This document shows, piece after piece, positions 6,897 through 13,854 of a stretch of 14,197 nt of DNA. Each line of letters opens with the position of its first letter. Position 1 is the first letter of the stretch. Position numbers and translations under genes: made by a program. The notes beneath the pieces are model-generated. The model had not been told where the DNA came from and made no database searches. It saw only the letters and a program-made list of their open reading frames with translations. Origin of the DNA: Candidatus Limnocylindrales bacterium (lineage in GTDB: Bacteria > Chloroflexota > Limnocylindria > Limnocylindrales > CSP1-4); assembly GCA_031292335.1 (NCBI GenBank), contig JARLHH010000132.1, forward strand, positions 1 to 14,197. Reading direction: 5' to 3'.

Positions 6897-9578
6897 ATGT
6901 ACTCGGACGAGTTCAAGCACCAGCTGCCGGACGTCGATCCGGGCGAGACCGCCGACTGGATCGCCTCCTTCGACGAGCTCGTCGACCAGGAGAGCGCCGA
7001 CCGCGCCCGCTTCGTCATGTACAAGCTCCTCAAGCGGGCCCGCCAGCGCCACGTGGGCCTGCCGCCGCTGACGCAGACCCGCTACATCAACACGATCAGC
7101 CCGGAGCAGGAGCCCTACTTCCCGGGCGACGAGGCGATCGAGCGGCGGATCCGGCGCCTGGTCCGCTGGAACGCGGTGGCGATGGTGCTGCGCGCCAACA
7201 GCAGCTCGCCCGGGATCGGCGGCCACCTTTCGACCTACGCCAGCTCCGCGAGCCTCTACGAGGTCGGCTTCAACTGGTTCTTCCGGGGCAAGGACGCCGG
7301 GGCCGGCGACCAGATCTTCTACCAGGGCCATGCCGCGCCGGGCATGTATGCGCGCGCATTCCTCGAGGGGCGCCTGAGCGCCGACCAGCTCGACCACTTC
7401 CGTCGCGAGGTCCAGCCCGGGCAGGGCCTCTCGTCGTACCCCCATCCCCGCCTGATGCCGGAGTTCTGGGAGTTCCCGACCGTCAGCATGGGCCTGGGCC
7501 CGATCGCCGCGATCTATCAGGCGCGCTTCAACCGCTACCTGCAGCACCGTGGCATCGCGGACACCAGCGGCTCGCGCGTCTGGGCCTTCCTCGGCGACGG
7601 CGAGATGGACGAGCCGGAGGCGCTCGGCGCCCTGTGGGTCGCCGGCCGGGAGCAGCTCGACAACCTCACCTTCGTCGTCAACTGCAACCTGCAGCGCCTG
7701 GACGGCCCGGTCCGCGGCAACGGCAAGATCATCCAGGAGCTGGAGGGCATCTTCCGCGGCGCCGGCTGGAACGTGATCAAGGTGATCTGGGGCCGCGAGT
7801 GGGACGAGCTGCTGGCCCGCGACACCGAGGGGACGCTCGTCAACAAGATGAACGAGACGGTCGACGGCGAGTTCCAGAAGTACTCGGTCGCCGGCGGGGC
7901 CTACATCCGCCAGCACTTCTTCGGCCCCGACCCGCGCCTCGGGCGCCTGGTCGAGCACCTCTCCGACGACGACCTGACCCGCCTGCGGCGCGGCGGGCAC
8001 GACTACCGGAAGCTCTACGCCGCCTACAAGCTGGCCACCGAGTTCCAGGGCGCGCCCACGGTGATCCTGGCCAAGACGATCAAGGGCTGGACGCTCGGCT
8101 CCAACGTCGAGGGCCGCAACATCACCCACCAGGCCAAGAAGCTCTCCGAGGCCGAGCTGCGCATCTTCCGCGACCGGCTGGAGCTCCCGATCCCCGACGA
8201 GCAGCTCGCGGACGCGCCGTACTACCGCCCGGGCCCCGACTCCGAGGAGATGCGCTACCTCCTGGAGCGGCGGCGGGCGCTCGGCGGCGAGCTGCCGAAG
8301 CGCGTCGTCCGGAGCCGGCCGCTGCCGGCCCCCGTCCCCGAGACCGACGCGGAGTTCGCCGCCGGCTCCTCGACCGCCGTCAGCACCACCATGGTGTTCG
8401 CCAAGCTCCTCCGCAACCTCATGCGCGACCCGGGGTTCGGCAAGCGGGTGGTCCCGATCATTCCCGACGAGGCGCGCACGTTCGGCATGGACCCCCTCTT
8501 CAAGGAGGTGGGCATCTACGCCAGCCGGGGCCAGCAGTACGAGCCGGTCGACTCGGACCTGGTCCTCTCCTACCGGGAGGCGAAGGACGGCCAGGTCCTG
8601 GAGGAGGGGATCACCGAGGCGGGTTCCATGGCCTCGCTCCAGGCGGCCGCCACCTCGTACGCCACGCACGGCGAGCCGATGGTCCCCTTCTACATCTTCT
8701 ACTCGATGTTCGGGTTCCAGCGGACCGGCGACCAGGCCTGGGCGCTGGCCGACGCTCGCGGCCGCGGCTTCATGCTGGGCGCCACCGCCGGCCGCACCAG
8801 CCTGAACGGCGAGGGCCTCCAGCACGAGGACGGGCACAGCCAGCTCCTTGCGTCCACGATTCCGAGCATCCGTGCCTACGACCCCGCCTATGCGTACGAG
8901 CTGGCCACGATCATCCGGGACGGCATCGAGCGCATGTACGGGCGTGGCGAGGACGTCTACTACTACGTCACGCTCTACAACGAGAACTACCCGATGCCGC
9001 CCGCGCCCGGCGGGGTCACCGAAGGCATCGTGCGCGGGATCTACCGCGTGCTGGCGGGTCCCGAGGTGGTCGGCGGAGCGAAGGCCCGGGTGCGGCTCGT
9101 TGGGTCCGGGGCGATCCTGCAGCAGGCGGTCGCCGCCCGGACGCTCCTGGCGGAACGCTTCGGGATCGCCGCCGAGGTCTACAGTGCGACCTCCTGGCAG
9201 CAGCTGCGCGTCGACGCGCTCGAGGCGGAGCGCTGGAACCGGCTCCATCCGACGGAGCCGGCCCGGACGCCGTACATCTCCTCGGTGCTCGGGCCCGAGG
9301 GGGGCCCGGTCGTGCTGGTCTCTGACTGGCTGAAGGCTGTCCCGGACCTGCTCGGCCGCTGGCTCCCCGCGGGATACGTCTCCCTCGGTACCGAGGGCTT
9401 CGGCCGCAGCGACACCCGCGAAGCCCTCCGGGCGCTTTTCGAGATCGACGCCCCGAACATCGCGGTGGCGGCGCTGAGGGCGATGGCCCGGGCCGGCGAC
9501 CTGCCCGCCGCCGACGTGGCGGCCGCGATCGCGCTGCTCGGGATCGACCCGGAGAAGCTCGACCCGCTCGCCTTCTGA
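6897..9578 (+). CDS. aceE: Pyruvate dehydrogenase E1 component, homodimeric type
   Basis: This thiamine-diphosphate enzyme decarboxylates pyruvate and transfers the acetyl group to the lipoyl E2 subunit of the pyruvate dehydrogenase complex. It is 893 residues long, close to the 887 of E. coli AceE, and collinear with it from memory. The ThDP/Mg motif is GDGEMDEPE starting at G233 (D234 binds Mg) and ending in the NCNLQRLDGPV segment. H411 (in NITHQ) corresponds to the E. coli active-site loop His407. The LEEGITEAG segment (568-576) carries the cofactor-contacting glutamate region, and H647 lies in HEDGHS. The C-terminal GTEGFGRSD region is intact. The start rests on the AGGAG at 6884-6888. 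No E2 or lipoamide dehydrogenase gene adjoins it, so its partners must be encoded elsewhere. Confidence 0.97.
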   Translation: MYSDEFKHQLPDVDPGETADWIASFDELVDQESADRARFVMYKLLKRARQRHVGLPPLTQTRYINTISPEQEPYFPGDEAIERRIRRLVRWNAVAMVLRANSSSPGIGGHLSTYASSASLYEVGFNWFFRGKDAGAGDQIFYQGHAAPGMYARAFLEGRLSADQLDHFRREVQPGQGLSSYPHPRLMPEFWEFPTVSMGLGPIAAIYQARFNRYLQHRGIADTSGSRVWAFLGDGEMDEPEALGALWVAGREQLDNLTFVVNCNLQRLDGPVRGNGKIIQELEGIFRGAGWNVIKVIWGREWDELLARDTEGTLVNKMNETVDGEFQKYSVAGGAYIRQHFFGPDPRLGRLVEHLSDDDLTRLRRGGHDYRKLYAAYKLATEFQGAPTVILAKTIKGWTLGSNVEGRNITHQAKKLSEAELRIFRDRLELPIPDEQLADAPYYRPGPDSEEMRYLLERRRALGGELPKRVVRSRPLPAPVPETDAEFAAGSSTAVSTTMVFAKLLRNLMRDPGFGKRVVPIIPDEARTFGMDPLFKEVGIYASRGQQYEPVDSDLVLSYREAKDGQVLEEGITEAGSMASLQAAATSYATHGEPMVPFYIFYSMFGFQRTGDQAWALADARGRGFMLGATAGRTSLNGEGLQHEDGHSQLLASTIPSIRAYDPAYAYELATIIRDGIERMYGRGEDVYYYVTLYNENYPMPPAPGGVTEGIVRGIYRVLAGPEVVGGAKARVRLVGSGAILQQAVAARTLLAERFGIAAEVYSATSWQQLRVDALEAERWNRLHPTEPARTPYISSVLGPEGGPVVLVSDWLKAVPDLLGRWLPAGYVSLGTEGFGRSDTREALRALFEIDAPNIAVAALRAMARAGDLPAADVAAAIALLGIDPEKLDPLAF

Positions 9579-9595
9579 GCCCGGCCCCGCGGACC

Positions 9596-9631
9596 CCCGG
9601 GCGCGCGCCGCGGCGGGGAACGCGCCCCGGG
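9596..9631 (+). terminator. Possible GC-rich terminator hairpin after aceE
   Basis: CCCGGGCGCG (9596-9605) can pair with CGCGCCCCGGG (9621-9631) with one bulged C and a 15-nt loop, 18 nt after the aceE stop. There is no T tract, so intrinsic termination is doubtful. In sequence this rich in GC a chance match is possible. Confidence 0.35.
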
Positions 9632-9717
9632 CGGTCGCGGAACCGTCGGTTGGCCGCGGGCGTCAGGGGTTTCCAACCAGTCGCCTGCCGTGCGGCAGCC
9701 GTACGAAGGAGCACTCC

Positions 9718-10488
9718 ATGACCTCGAGCACCGGATCCCTGTCCCGACCGCGTCTCGGTTGGCTCGCCGCCGGCGCCTTTGCCGGCCTGGCGCTGGCCGT
9801 CGCCTTCGGCCCTGCCCTCGTTCCGCCTGCCGCGCGTGCCGTCGACCCGGCGACCGCCCCGGAGCACACGATCAGCGTGAGCGGGCTCGGGCGGGTCACC
9901 GTCGTGCCGGACGTCGCCGACGTCAGCGTCGGCGTCTCGCTCACCCGGACCACGGTGAACGATGCCCAGGCTGCGGCAGCCACCGCCATGACCGCCGTGA
10001 TCGCGGCGCTCCACAAGGCCGGGGTCGCGGACAAGGACATCCAGACGACGTCGCTTACCCTGCAGCCCGTCTACGACTACCCGGCGAACGGCAGCGCGCC
10101 CAAGCTGACCGGCTACCAGATCGCGAACACGGTCCAGGCGACCGTGCGTGAACTCGGCACGATCTCGGACGTCATCGACGGTGCGCTCGCCGCCGGCGCC
10201 ACGACCCTCAACGGGATCACCTTCCGCGTCGACGACCCGAGCGCCGCGGAGGCCCAGGCGCGCGTCGCGGCGATGCAGGACGCTCGCTCCAAGGCTGACC
10301 AGCTTGCCAAGGCGGCCGGCGTCTCGATCACGGGCGTCGCGTCGATCACGGAGCAGTCCGAGAACGTCCCGGTTCCGGTGCCCTACTTCGCGGCCGCCGG
10401 CGGGGCCGACAAGGCCGCCTCCACGCCGGTCCAGGCCGGCACCAACGAGGTCGACGTCTCGGTGAGCGTGGTCTACCTGATCCCCTGA
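9718..10488 (+). CDS. Secreted SIMPL-domain (DUF541) protein
   Basis: This 256-residue exported protein has a basic start, a hydrophobic segment (about residues 14-35, LGWLAAGAFAGLALAVAF) and an AxA-type cleavage site after ARA41, so it is secreted or membrane-anchored by an uncleaved helix. The rest is a SIMPL/DUF541 domain: the opening ISVSGLGRVTVVPDVADVSVGV, the helix with repeated Ala, the TTSLTLQPVYDY strand, YQIANTVQATVREL, and the helix AQARVAAMQDARSKADQLAKAAGV before the closing strand VDVSVSVVYLIP. This family includes the E. coli YggE oxidative-stress protein and outer-membrane Omp28-type proteins; a molecular role is unknown. ATG 9718 has a strong AAGGAG at 6 nt spacing. It is probably transcribed separately from aceE, given the 139-nt gap. 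Confidence 0.9.
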   Translation: MTSSTGSLSRPRLGWLAAGAFAGLALAVAFGPALVPPAARAVDPATAPEHTISVSGLGRVTVVPDVADVSVGVSLTRTTVNDAQAAAATAMTAVIAALHKAGVADKDIQTTSLTLQPVYDYPANGSAPKLTGYQIANTVQATVRELGTISDVIDGALAAGATTLNGITFRVDDPSAAEAQARVAAMQDARSKADQLAKAAGVSITGVASITEQSENVPVPVPYFAAAGGADKAASTPVQAGTNEVDVSVSVVYLIP

Positions 10489-10518
10489 TCGGGGTCCCCT
10501 GAGCATCACCAGTCTCGG

Positions 10519-10524
10519 TATCCT
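10519..10524 (+). promoter_or_regulatory. Putative -10 element for a leaderless PhzF-family transcript
   Basis: TATCCT (4 of 6 matches to TATAAT) ends 7 nt before GTG 10532. The GGGGA immediately before the GTG is too close to serve as a ribosome site. The element overlaps the left arm of the inverted repeat at 10520-10550, so a protein bound there would cover the promoter. No -35 is recognisable. Confidence 0.45.
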
Positions 10525-10550
10525 GCGGGGAGTGCCACTCCCCGCAGGAT
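10520..10550. promoter_or_regulatory. Perfect 15-bp inverted repeat across the PhzF start codon
   Basis: ATCCTGCGGGGAGTG (10520-10534) is followed by one C and then CACTCCCCGCAGGAT (10536-10550), its exact reverse complement. The GTG start occupies 10532-10534, inside the left arm. As DNA this could be an operator covering the -10 element and transcription start. As RNA read through from the SIMPL gene it would fold into a 13-14 bp stem with a 3-5 nt loop, followed by a weak U-rich run (AUUUCCCGUCUU), which could hide the start or act as a terminator. Confidence 0.75.
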
Positions 10551-11338
10551 TTCCCGTCTTCATCGTCGACGCGTTCGCTGAGGGCCCGTTCGCGGGCAAT
10601 CCTGCCGGCGTCGTCCTCCTCGATGCGCCGCGTGACGACGGCTGGCGCCAGGAGGTGGCGGCGGAGCTGCGCCACTCGGAGACGGCGTTCCTGGTGCCGG
10701 CCGGCCCGGCGGCGTGGAACCTCCGCTGGTTCACCCCCACCACGGAGGTCGACCTGTGCGGGCACGCCACGCTCGCGAGCGCCCACGTCCTCTGGGAGAC
10801 GGGCCGGCTCGAGGCCGGCCTGCCTGCGCGCTTCGCGACGCGGAGCGGCGACGTCTCGGCCGTGTTGCTCGCCGACGGGCGGATCGAGCTGGACCTGCCG
10901 GCCGATCCCGTCGTATCGGTCGAACCGCCTGCCGGGCTCCAGGGGGCCCTTGGATGCGTGCCCGTCTTCGTGGGCCGCGGTGCCGACAACCTGCTCGTGG
11001 AGCTCGCGTCGGCGGCCGACGTGCGGCGACTCGCGCCCGACCTGGCCTGGCTGGAGGCAAACCTCCCCGACGGACTGATCGCGACGGCCCTCGCCGACGT
11101 GCCGGGCGCCGCGATCGTCTCGCGTTACTTCTGTCCGACGGCCGGGATCCCGGAGGACCCCGTCACCGGCTCCGCTCACTGCGCGCTCGCCCCGTACTGG
11201 GCACCGCGCCTGGGAGCCGCCTTCCGGGCGCTCCAGGTGTCCGGGCGCGGCGGGGTCCTCGACGTCACGCTTCGCGGCGACCGGGTCGGCGTGGCCGGTC
11301 GCGCCGTCACGCGCGTCGCGGGGACGCTCCGCGCCTGA
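10532..11338 (+). CDS. PhzF family isomerase/epimerase-like protein
   Basis: This 268-residue protein belongs to the diaminopimelate-epimerase fold family that includes phenazine-biosynthesis PhzF and E. coli YddE. Diagnostic parts are VDAFAEGPFAGNPAGV near the N-terminus, LRHSETAFL with the catalytic-type Glu E50 (E45 in PhzF), FTPTTEVDLCGHAT at 68-80, and DPVTGSAHCALAPYW starting at D209. No other phenazine genes are nearby, so a housekeeping or unknown isomerase role is more likely than phenazine synthesis. GTG 10532 is the only usual start that leaves the first strand intact; upstream the frame offers no ATG, GTG or TTG before the SIMPL gene. Its stop lies 6 nt from the stop of the convergent 28-codon ORF, leaving no room for a terminator. 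Confidence 0.9.
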   Translation: MPLPAGFPVFIVDAFAEGPFAGNPAGVVLLDAPRDDGWRQEVAAELRHSETAFLVPAGPAAWNLRWFTPTTEVDLCGHATLASAHVLWETGRLEAGLPARFATRSGDVSAVLLADGRIELDLPADPVVSVEPPAGLQGALGCVPVFVGRGADNLLVELASAADVRRLAPDLAWLEANLPDGLIATALADVPGAAIVSRYFCPTAGIPEDPVTGSAHCALAPYWAPRLGAAFRALQVSGRGGVLDVTLRGDRVGVAGRAVTRVAGTLRA

Positions 11339-11344
11339 GAACCG

Positions 11345-11431
11345 TCAGGGTGCGGCCGTCGGAGCGGGCGCGGCGCAGGCGCCCACGAGCGCCGCGGCAG
11401 CCAGGACCGCGACGATCCGCGCGGCCCCCAT
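11345..11431 (-). CDS. Tiny lipoprotein-like ORF (28 residues), perhaps a truncated lipoprotein
   Basis: The predicted peptide has an Arg at position 5, a hydrophobic core (IVAVLAAAALVGA) and a lipobox-like VGAC ending in C19, then CAAPAPTAAP and a stop. That is a lipoprotein signal peptide plus the start of the usual Ala/Pro linker, with no domain after it. Its ATG overlaps the stop of the Gfo/Idh gene (TGATG), and there is no separate ribosome site, so it would be made by re-initiation. It could be a genuine entericidin-sized lipoprotein, the 5' remnant of a gene lost by deletion next to the PhzF gene, or a chance frame in GC-rich DNA. It ends 6 nt from the PhzF stop. Confidence 0.45.
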   Translation of the reverse strand: MGAARIVAVLAAAALVGACAAPAPTAAP

Positions 11432-12456
11432 CACAGCGCGATGCGCCTCCCCGACGCCGCGCTGGCGTGGACCGCGTCGGTGAACGTCATGTAGGCGACG
11501 CCCGTGGCGAAGTCGTTGAGCGTCACCGGCTCGAGGCCGCGGATGGCGGCCACGAACGCCTCCTCGACCCGCCACGTGCCCCGCTCGGCCGCCGTGATCT
11601 CGACCGGCGCAGGAGGAGACGCTGCGGGCCGGGCCAGGCTGACCTGCTGCGCGCCGAGATCGACCAGGAGGCTCCCCTCGTCGCCGTGGATCGAGACGGC
11701 GTTGGGTGGCGTGAAGTGGGCGTAGGCCGACACCTCGAACGTGCCGACGACTTCCCCGGGGAACCGCGCGGTCACGATCGCGTGGTCGGCGATGTCGGCC
11801 GGGATGGAGGCTCCGTCGGGGCCGGCCTGCCAGGGCGCGAAGTTCTCCAGCACGGCCCCGACCTCCGTCGCCTGGCCCAGCCAGCGTGCGACCGACTCGT
11901 AGAGGATCCCGAGCGTCATGATGTTGTTGCCGCTGAAGCGCCGCTCCCGGCGCCACTGGTCGCGGCCCGTCGCCGCGACAGCGCCTGCCCAGGTGGCCCG
12001 GAATGCGCGCGGCGTCCCGATCGCGCCGTCCCGGAGCAGGCGCTGGACGGTGCGGTCGGCGAAGAAGCTGAACGGGCCCGGCACGAGCATCGCGACACGG
12101 TCCGGCCGCGCCAGCGATGCCGCCAGCATGGCCCGGGCCTCGGCCGCGTCCATCGCCATCCGGCCCTCGCAGAGGACGTGGCGACCGGCCCCCAGGGCGG
12201 CGATCGTGACCGGCGCGTGGAGGTACGGCCAGGTCGCAACGACGACGGCATCGATCGACGGGTCGGCGACCAGATCCTGCCAGCTCCCGTAGGCGGTCGG
12301 GATGGCCAGCTCGTCGACCGCGCGACGCGTGCTGGCAGGGGAGCGCGCCACGACACCGGTGATCTCGACGCCGGTGATGGCACGAAGGCCGGGCACGTGC
12401 CGGGAGCGGGCGATCCCGCCGGCCCCGACCAGCCCGACCCGGATGATGTCGCTCAT
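11431..12456 (-). CDS. Gfo/Idh/MocA-family oxidoreductase, atypical at the catalytic site
   Basis: This 341-residue protein has an N-terminal Rossmann NAD(P)-binding domain with GLVGAGGIA (residues 8-16) and a C-terminal alpha/beta substrate domain. The family's EKP motif (CEKPLA) is replaced by CEGRMA at residues 96-101, so the catalytic lysine is missing. The later DxGxHxxD motif is also replaced: the aligned stretch reads TLGILYES (181-188) with no Asp or His at the usual places. It may still bind NAD(P) and a sugar-like ligand, but chemistry by the normal mechanism is doubtful. ATG 12456 overlaps the DUF72 stop as ATGA, and GGAG lies about 10 nt upstream. The frame is open further upstream, but that part belongs to the DUF72 gene. 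Confidence 0.9.
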   Translation of the reverse strand: MSDIIRVGLVGAGGIARSRHVPGLRAITGVEITGVVARSPASTRRAVDELAIPTAYGSWQDLVADPSIDAVVVATWPYLHAPVTIAALGAGRHVLCEGRMAMDAAEARAMLAASLARPDRVAMLVPGPFSFFADRTVQRLLRDGAIGTPRAFRATWAGAVAATGRDQWRRERRFSGNNIMTLGILYESVARWLGQATEVGAVLENFAPWQAGPDGASIPADIADHAIVTARFPGEVVGTFEVSAYAHFTPPNAVSIHGDEGSLLVDLGAQQVSLARPAASPPAPVEITAAERGTWRVEEAFVAAIRGLEPVTLNDFATGVAYMTFTDAVHASAASGRRIAL

Positions 12457-13247
12457 GTGCGTTGCTCCGTCCTGATGGTGAGATCGCTGCCCGGAGCGTA
12501 CTCCGGGAGCCTCGCCGCGAGCGCGGCCGCGAGCCCCGGCGTCGCGCCGAGCGCGTCGTGGCGGAAGAAGACAAAGGCGTCGCGACCGTCGGCCAGGAAC
12601 GGCTCCACGCGCGCCGCCCACGCGTCGAGGTCGGCCGTCCCGTAGCGCTCGCGTCGCAGCCGCAGGTAGACGAACGGTCCGGTCACCGTCAACGGTGGGT
12701 CGGGGGCGTCGTCCGTCTCGGTGCAGACGATCGCCGCGCCGGCGGCACCGGCGATCGCGAAGACCTCGTCCACGTGCCACGCCGGGTCCTGGAGCTCGAG
12801 CGCCAGGGGCAGCTCCCGCGGCCATGCGGCGAGCAGCGCCGCGAGGCGAGCGTCGTCACGGTGACGGTCGGCTGGGATCCGCGCGAGCGCCACGCCGAGC
12901 CGGAGGCCGAACCCGGCCAGCGGGGCGAGCAGCCATGACAGCGTGTCGGCCGGGTCGCCTGTGTAGGCACGAACGATGCCCGTTCGGAGCAGCTTGACGC
13001 TGAACTGGAACCCCGGTGGCGTCCGGGCCGCCCAGGCTGCCGCCTGTTCCGCTGAGGGCTGCCTGTAGTAGGTCGTGCTCAGCTCGACGGCAGGCAGGCG
13101 CTCCGCGTACGCGGACAGGAAGGCATCGCCGCGCGTTCCTGCCGGGTAGAACGCCGGGACCCAGGCGGGATAGGCGAAGCCGCTCGTCCCGACGTAGAGC
13201 GCGCCGCGCGTGACGGCCGGACGGTCGGCCCGGGGCGCGCCCGTCAG
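12453..13247 (-). CDS. DUF72 family protein with a non-canonical start codon
   Basis: My translation of the minus strand gives a full DUF72 protein: LYVGTSGFAYPAW (typical family opening), AFYPAGT, ELSTTYYRQPS, PPGFQFSVK, LALELQDPAWH, FVYLRLRRERYG and DAFVFFRHD. DUF72 members are TIM-barrel-like proteins of unknown function. The family opening begins at about 13199, but between the in-frame stop at 13302-13304 and that point there is no ATG, GTG or TTG. The best start is CTG 13247, which overlaps the marR stop as CTGA, the same geometry as the next junction (ATGA). It gives about 264 residues, normal for the family. Starting at the internal GTG 12893 would remove the conserved N-terminal half and is wrong. 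A base error in the assembly is the main alternative. Confidence 0.85.
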   Translation of the reverse strand: MTGAPRADRPAVTRGALYVGTSGFAYPAWVPAFYPAGTRGDAFLSAYAERLPAVELSTTYYRQPSAEQAAAWAARTPPGFQFSVKLLRTGIVRAYTGDPADTLSWLLAPLAGFGLRLGVALARIPADRHRDDARLAALLAAWPRELPLALELQDPAWHVDEVFAIAGAAGAAIVCTETDDAPDPPLTVTGPFVYLRLRRERYGTADLDAWAARVEPFLADGRDAFVFFRHDALGATPGLAAALAARLPEYAPGSDLTIRTEQRT

Positions 13248-13771
13248 GGCTCCGGGGTCGGGCAGGGGAGCGGCACCGGTTGGGCCGCATTCCGGAGCCC
13301 GTCAACCACAGTCTCGAGCGCGCGGATGAAGGCATCCCGGTCGGCGGATGGGATGCGAGCAAGGAAGTGGGCCTCGACGCCCCGCAGGTGCACGGGCGAG
13401 GCGTCGCGCAGCCGCGTGAACCCGGAATCGGTGAGCGTTGCCCAGGAGACGCGCGCATCTTCCTGGCACGCGGCGCGGGCCACCAGCCCGGCCGACTCCA
13501 GCCGGTCCACGAGCCGGGAGACGCCGCTCCGTGACAGGACCACCCGATCCGCGAGATCGCTCATGCGCAGGCGCCGGTTGTCGGCAAGCGCCAGCTGGAC
13601 GAGCGCGTCGTACTCGGCGAGCCCCAGGTCCCGCTCCGCATGGAGCTCCGCCTCCAGCCGGCGGGTGACGCTGGCATAGGCGCGGAGGAACGCGATCCAC
13701 CCGCGCAGGCGCGGGTCGTCGGCGCGCGGGACGGGCAGCTCGGTGAGGGGGCGGTCGATCGTGTCGGTCAT
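13244..13771 (-). CDS. MarR family transcriptional regulator
   Basis: This 175-residue dimeric winged-helix repressor has the expected order: N-terminal helix, the LAEYDALVQLALADNRRLRMSDLA region, a recognition helix (SRSGVSRLVDRLE, about 80-92), and a wing with the D-x-R pattern (D105, R107) leading to the LTDSG motif. C102 lies at the wing. MarR proteins usually release DNA on binding phenolic or lipophilic ligands or on oxidation, but no ligand can be named. It is first in a minus-strand operon and divergent from yceI. The start has AGGA 7 nt upstream, which is also part of TAGGAT, a possible leaderless -10. Tandem palindromes upstream (13841-13882) are the likely binding sites for this protein, giving autoregulation and control of yceI. 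Confidence 0.93.
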   Translation of the reverse strand: MTDTIDRPLTELPVPRADDPRLRGWIAFLRAYASVTRRLEAELHAERDLGLAEYDALVQLALADNRRLRMSDLADRVVLSRSGVSRLVDRLESAGLVARAACQEDARVSWATLTDSGFTRLRDASPVHLRGVEAHFLARIPSADRDAFIRALETVVDGLRNAAQPVPLPCPTPEP

Positions 13772-13840
13772 TGGGGGATCCTACGTGGTCGGACCGGATC
13801 CGGGAACCCAATCCAATCCAGTTTCCGCAACGAAGTTGTT

Positions 13841-13854
13841 GTTGCGTACGCAAC
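13841..13854. promoter_or_regulatory. MarR-type operator 1
   Basis: GTTGCGTACGCAAC is a perfect 14-bp palindrome of the TTGC-n4-GCAA kind often bound by MarR-family proteins. It overlaps the proposed yceI -35 and the first bases of the proposed marR transcript. Assignment to this MarR is inferred from position. Confidence 0.75.

Noticed and set aside
6744..9248. 834-codon antisense frame opposite aceE
   Set aside because: The composition is that of a shadow frame (runs of Arg, Gly, Val, Ala), while aceE on the other strand is unmistakable.
9685..9698. CTGCCG-TG-CGGCAG inverted repeat just before the SIMPL gene
   Set aside because: A 6-bp stem with a 2-nt gap is short and common in such GC-rich DNA; it lies 7 nt before the ribosome site and may be chance.
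3284..9735. Nearly identical opening bases of the zinc-ribbon and SIMPL genes (MTSSTG in both)
   Set aside because: About 14 of 15 bases match, but the similarity ends at once and the proteins are unrelated; regarded as coincidence.
10479..10499. CCCC/GGGG stem around the SIMPL stop codon
   Set aside because: Only four base pairs can form before a mismatch; not a credible terminator beside the far stronger repeat at 10520-10550.
9016..10989. Long minus-strand open frame (657 codons) opposite aceE, the SIMPL gene and the PhzF gene
   Set aside because: It is Arg/Pro/Gly-rich with no domain-like pattern and lies opposite three clear genes. Long antisense frames are expected at this GC content.
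10714..12645. 643-codon plus-strand frame opposite the Gfo/Idh gene and overlapping PhzF
   Set aside because: Low-complexity Arg/Ala/Pro product with no family features; both overlapped genes are well supported.
12457..12825. Upstream extension of the Gfo/Idh frame to 464 residues
   Set aside because: The extension has no family similarity and overlaps the DUF72 gene; ATG 12456 with GGAG and the ATGA junction gives the standard N-terminus.
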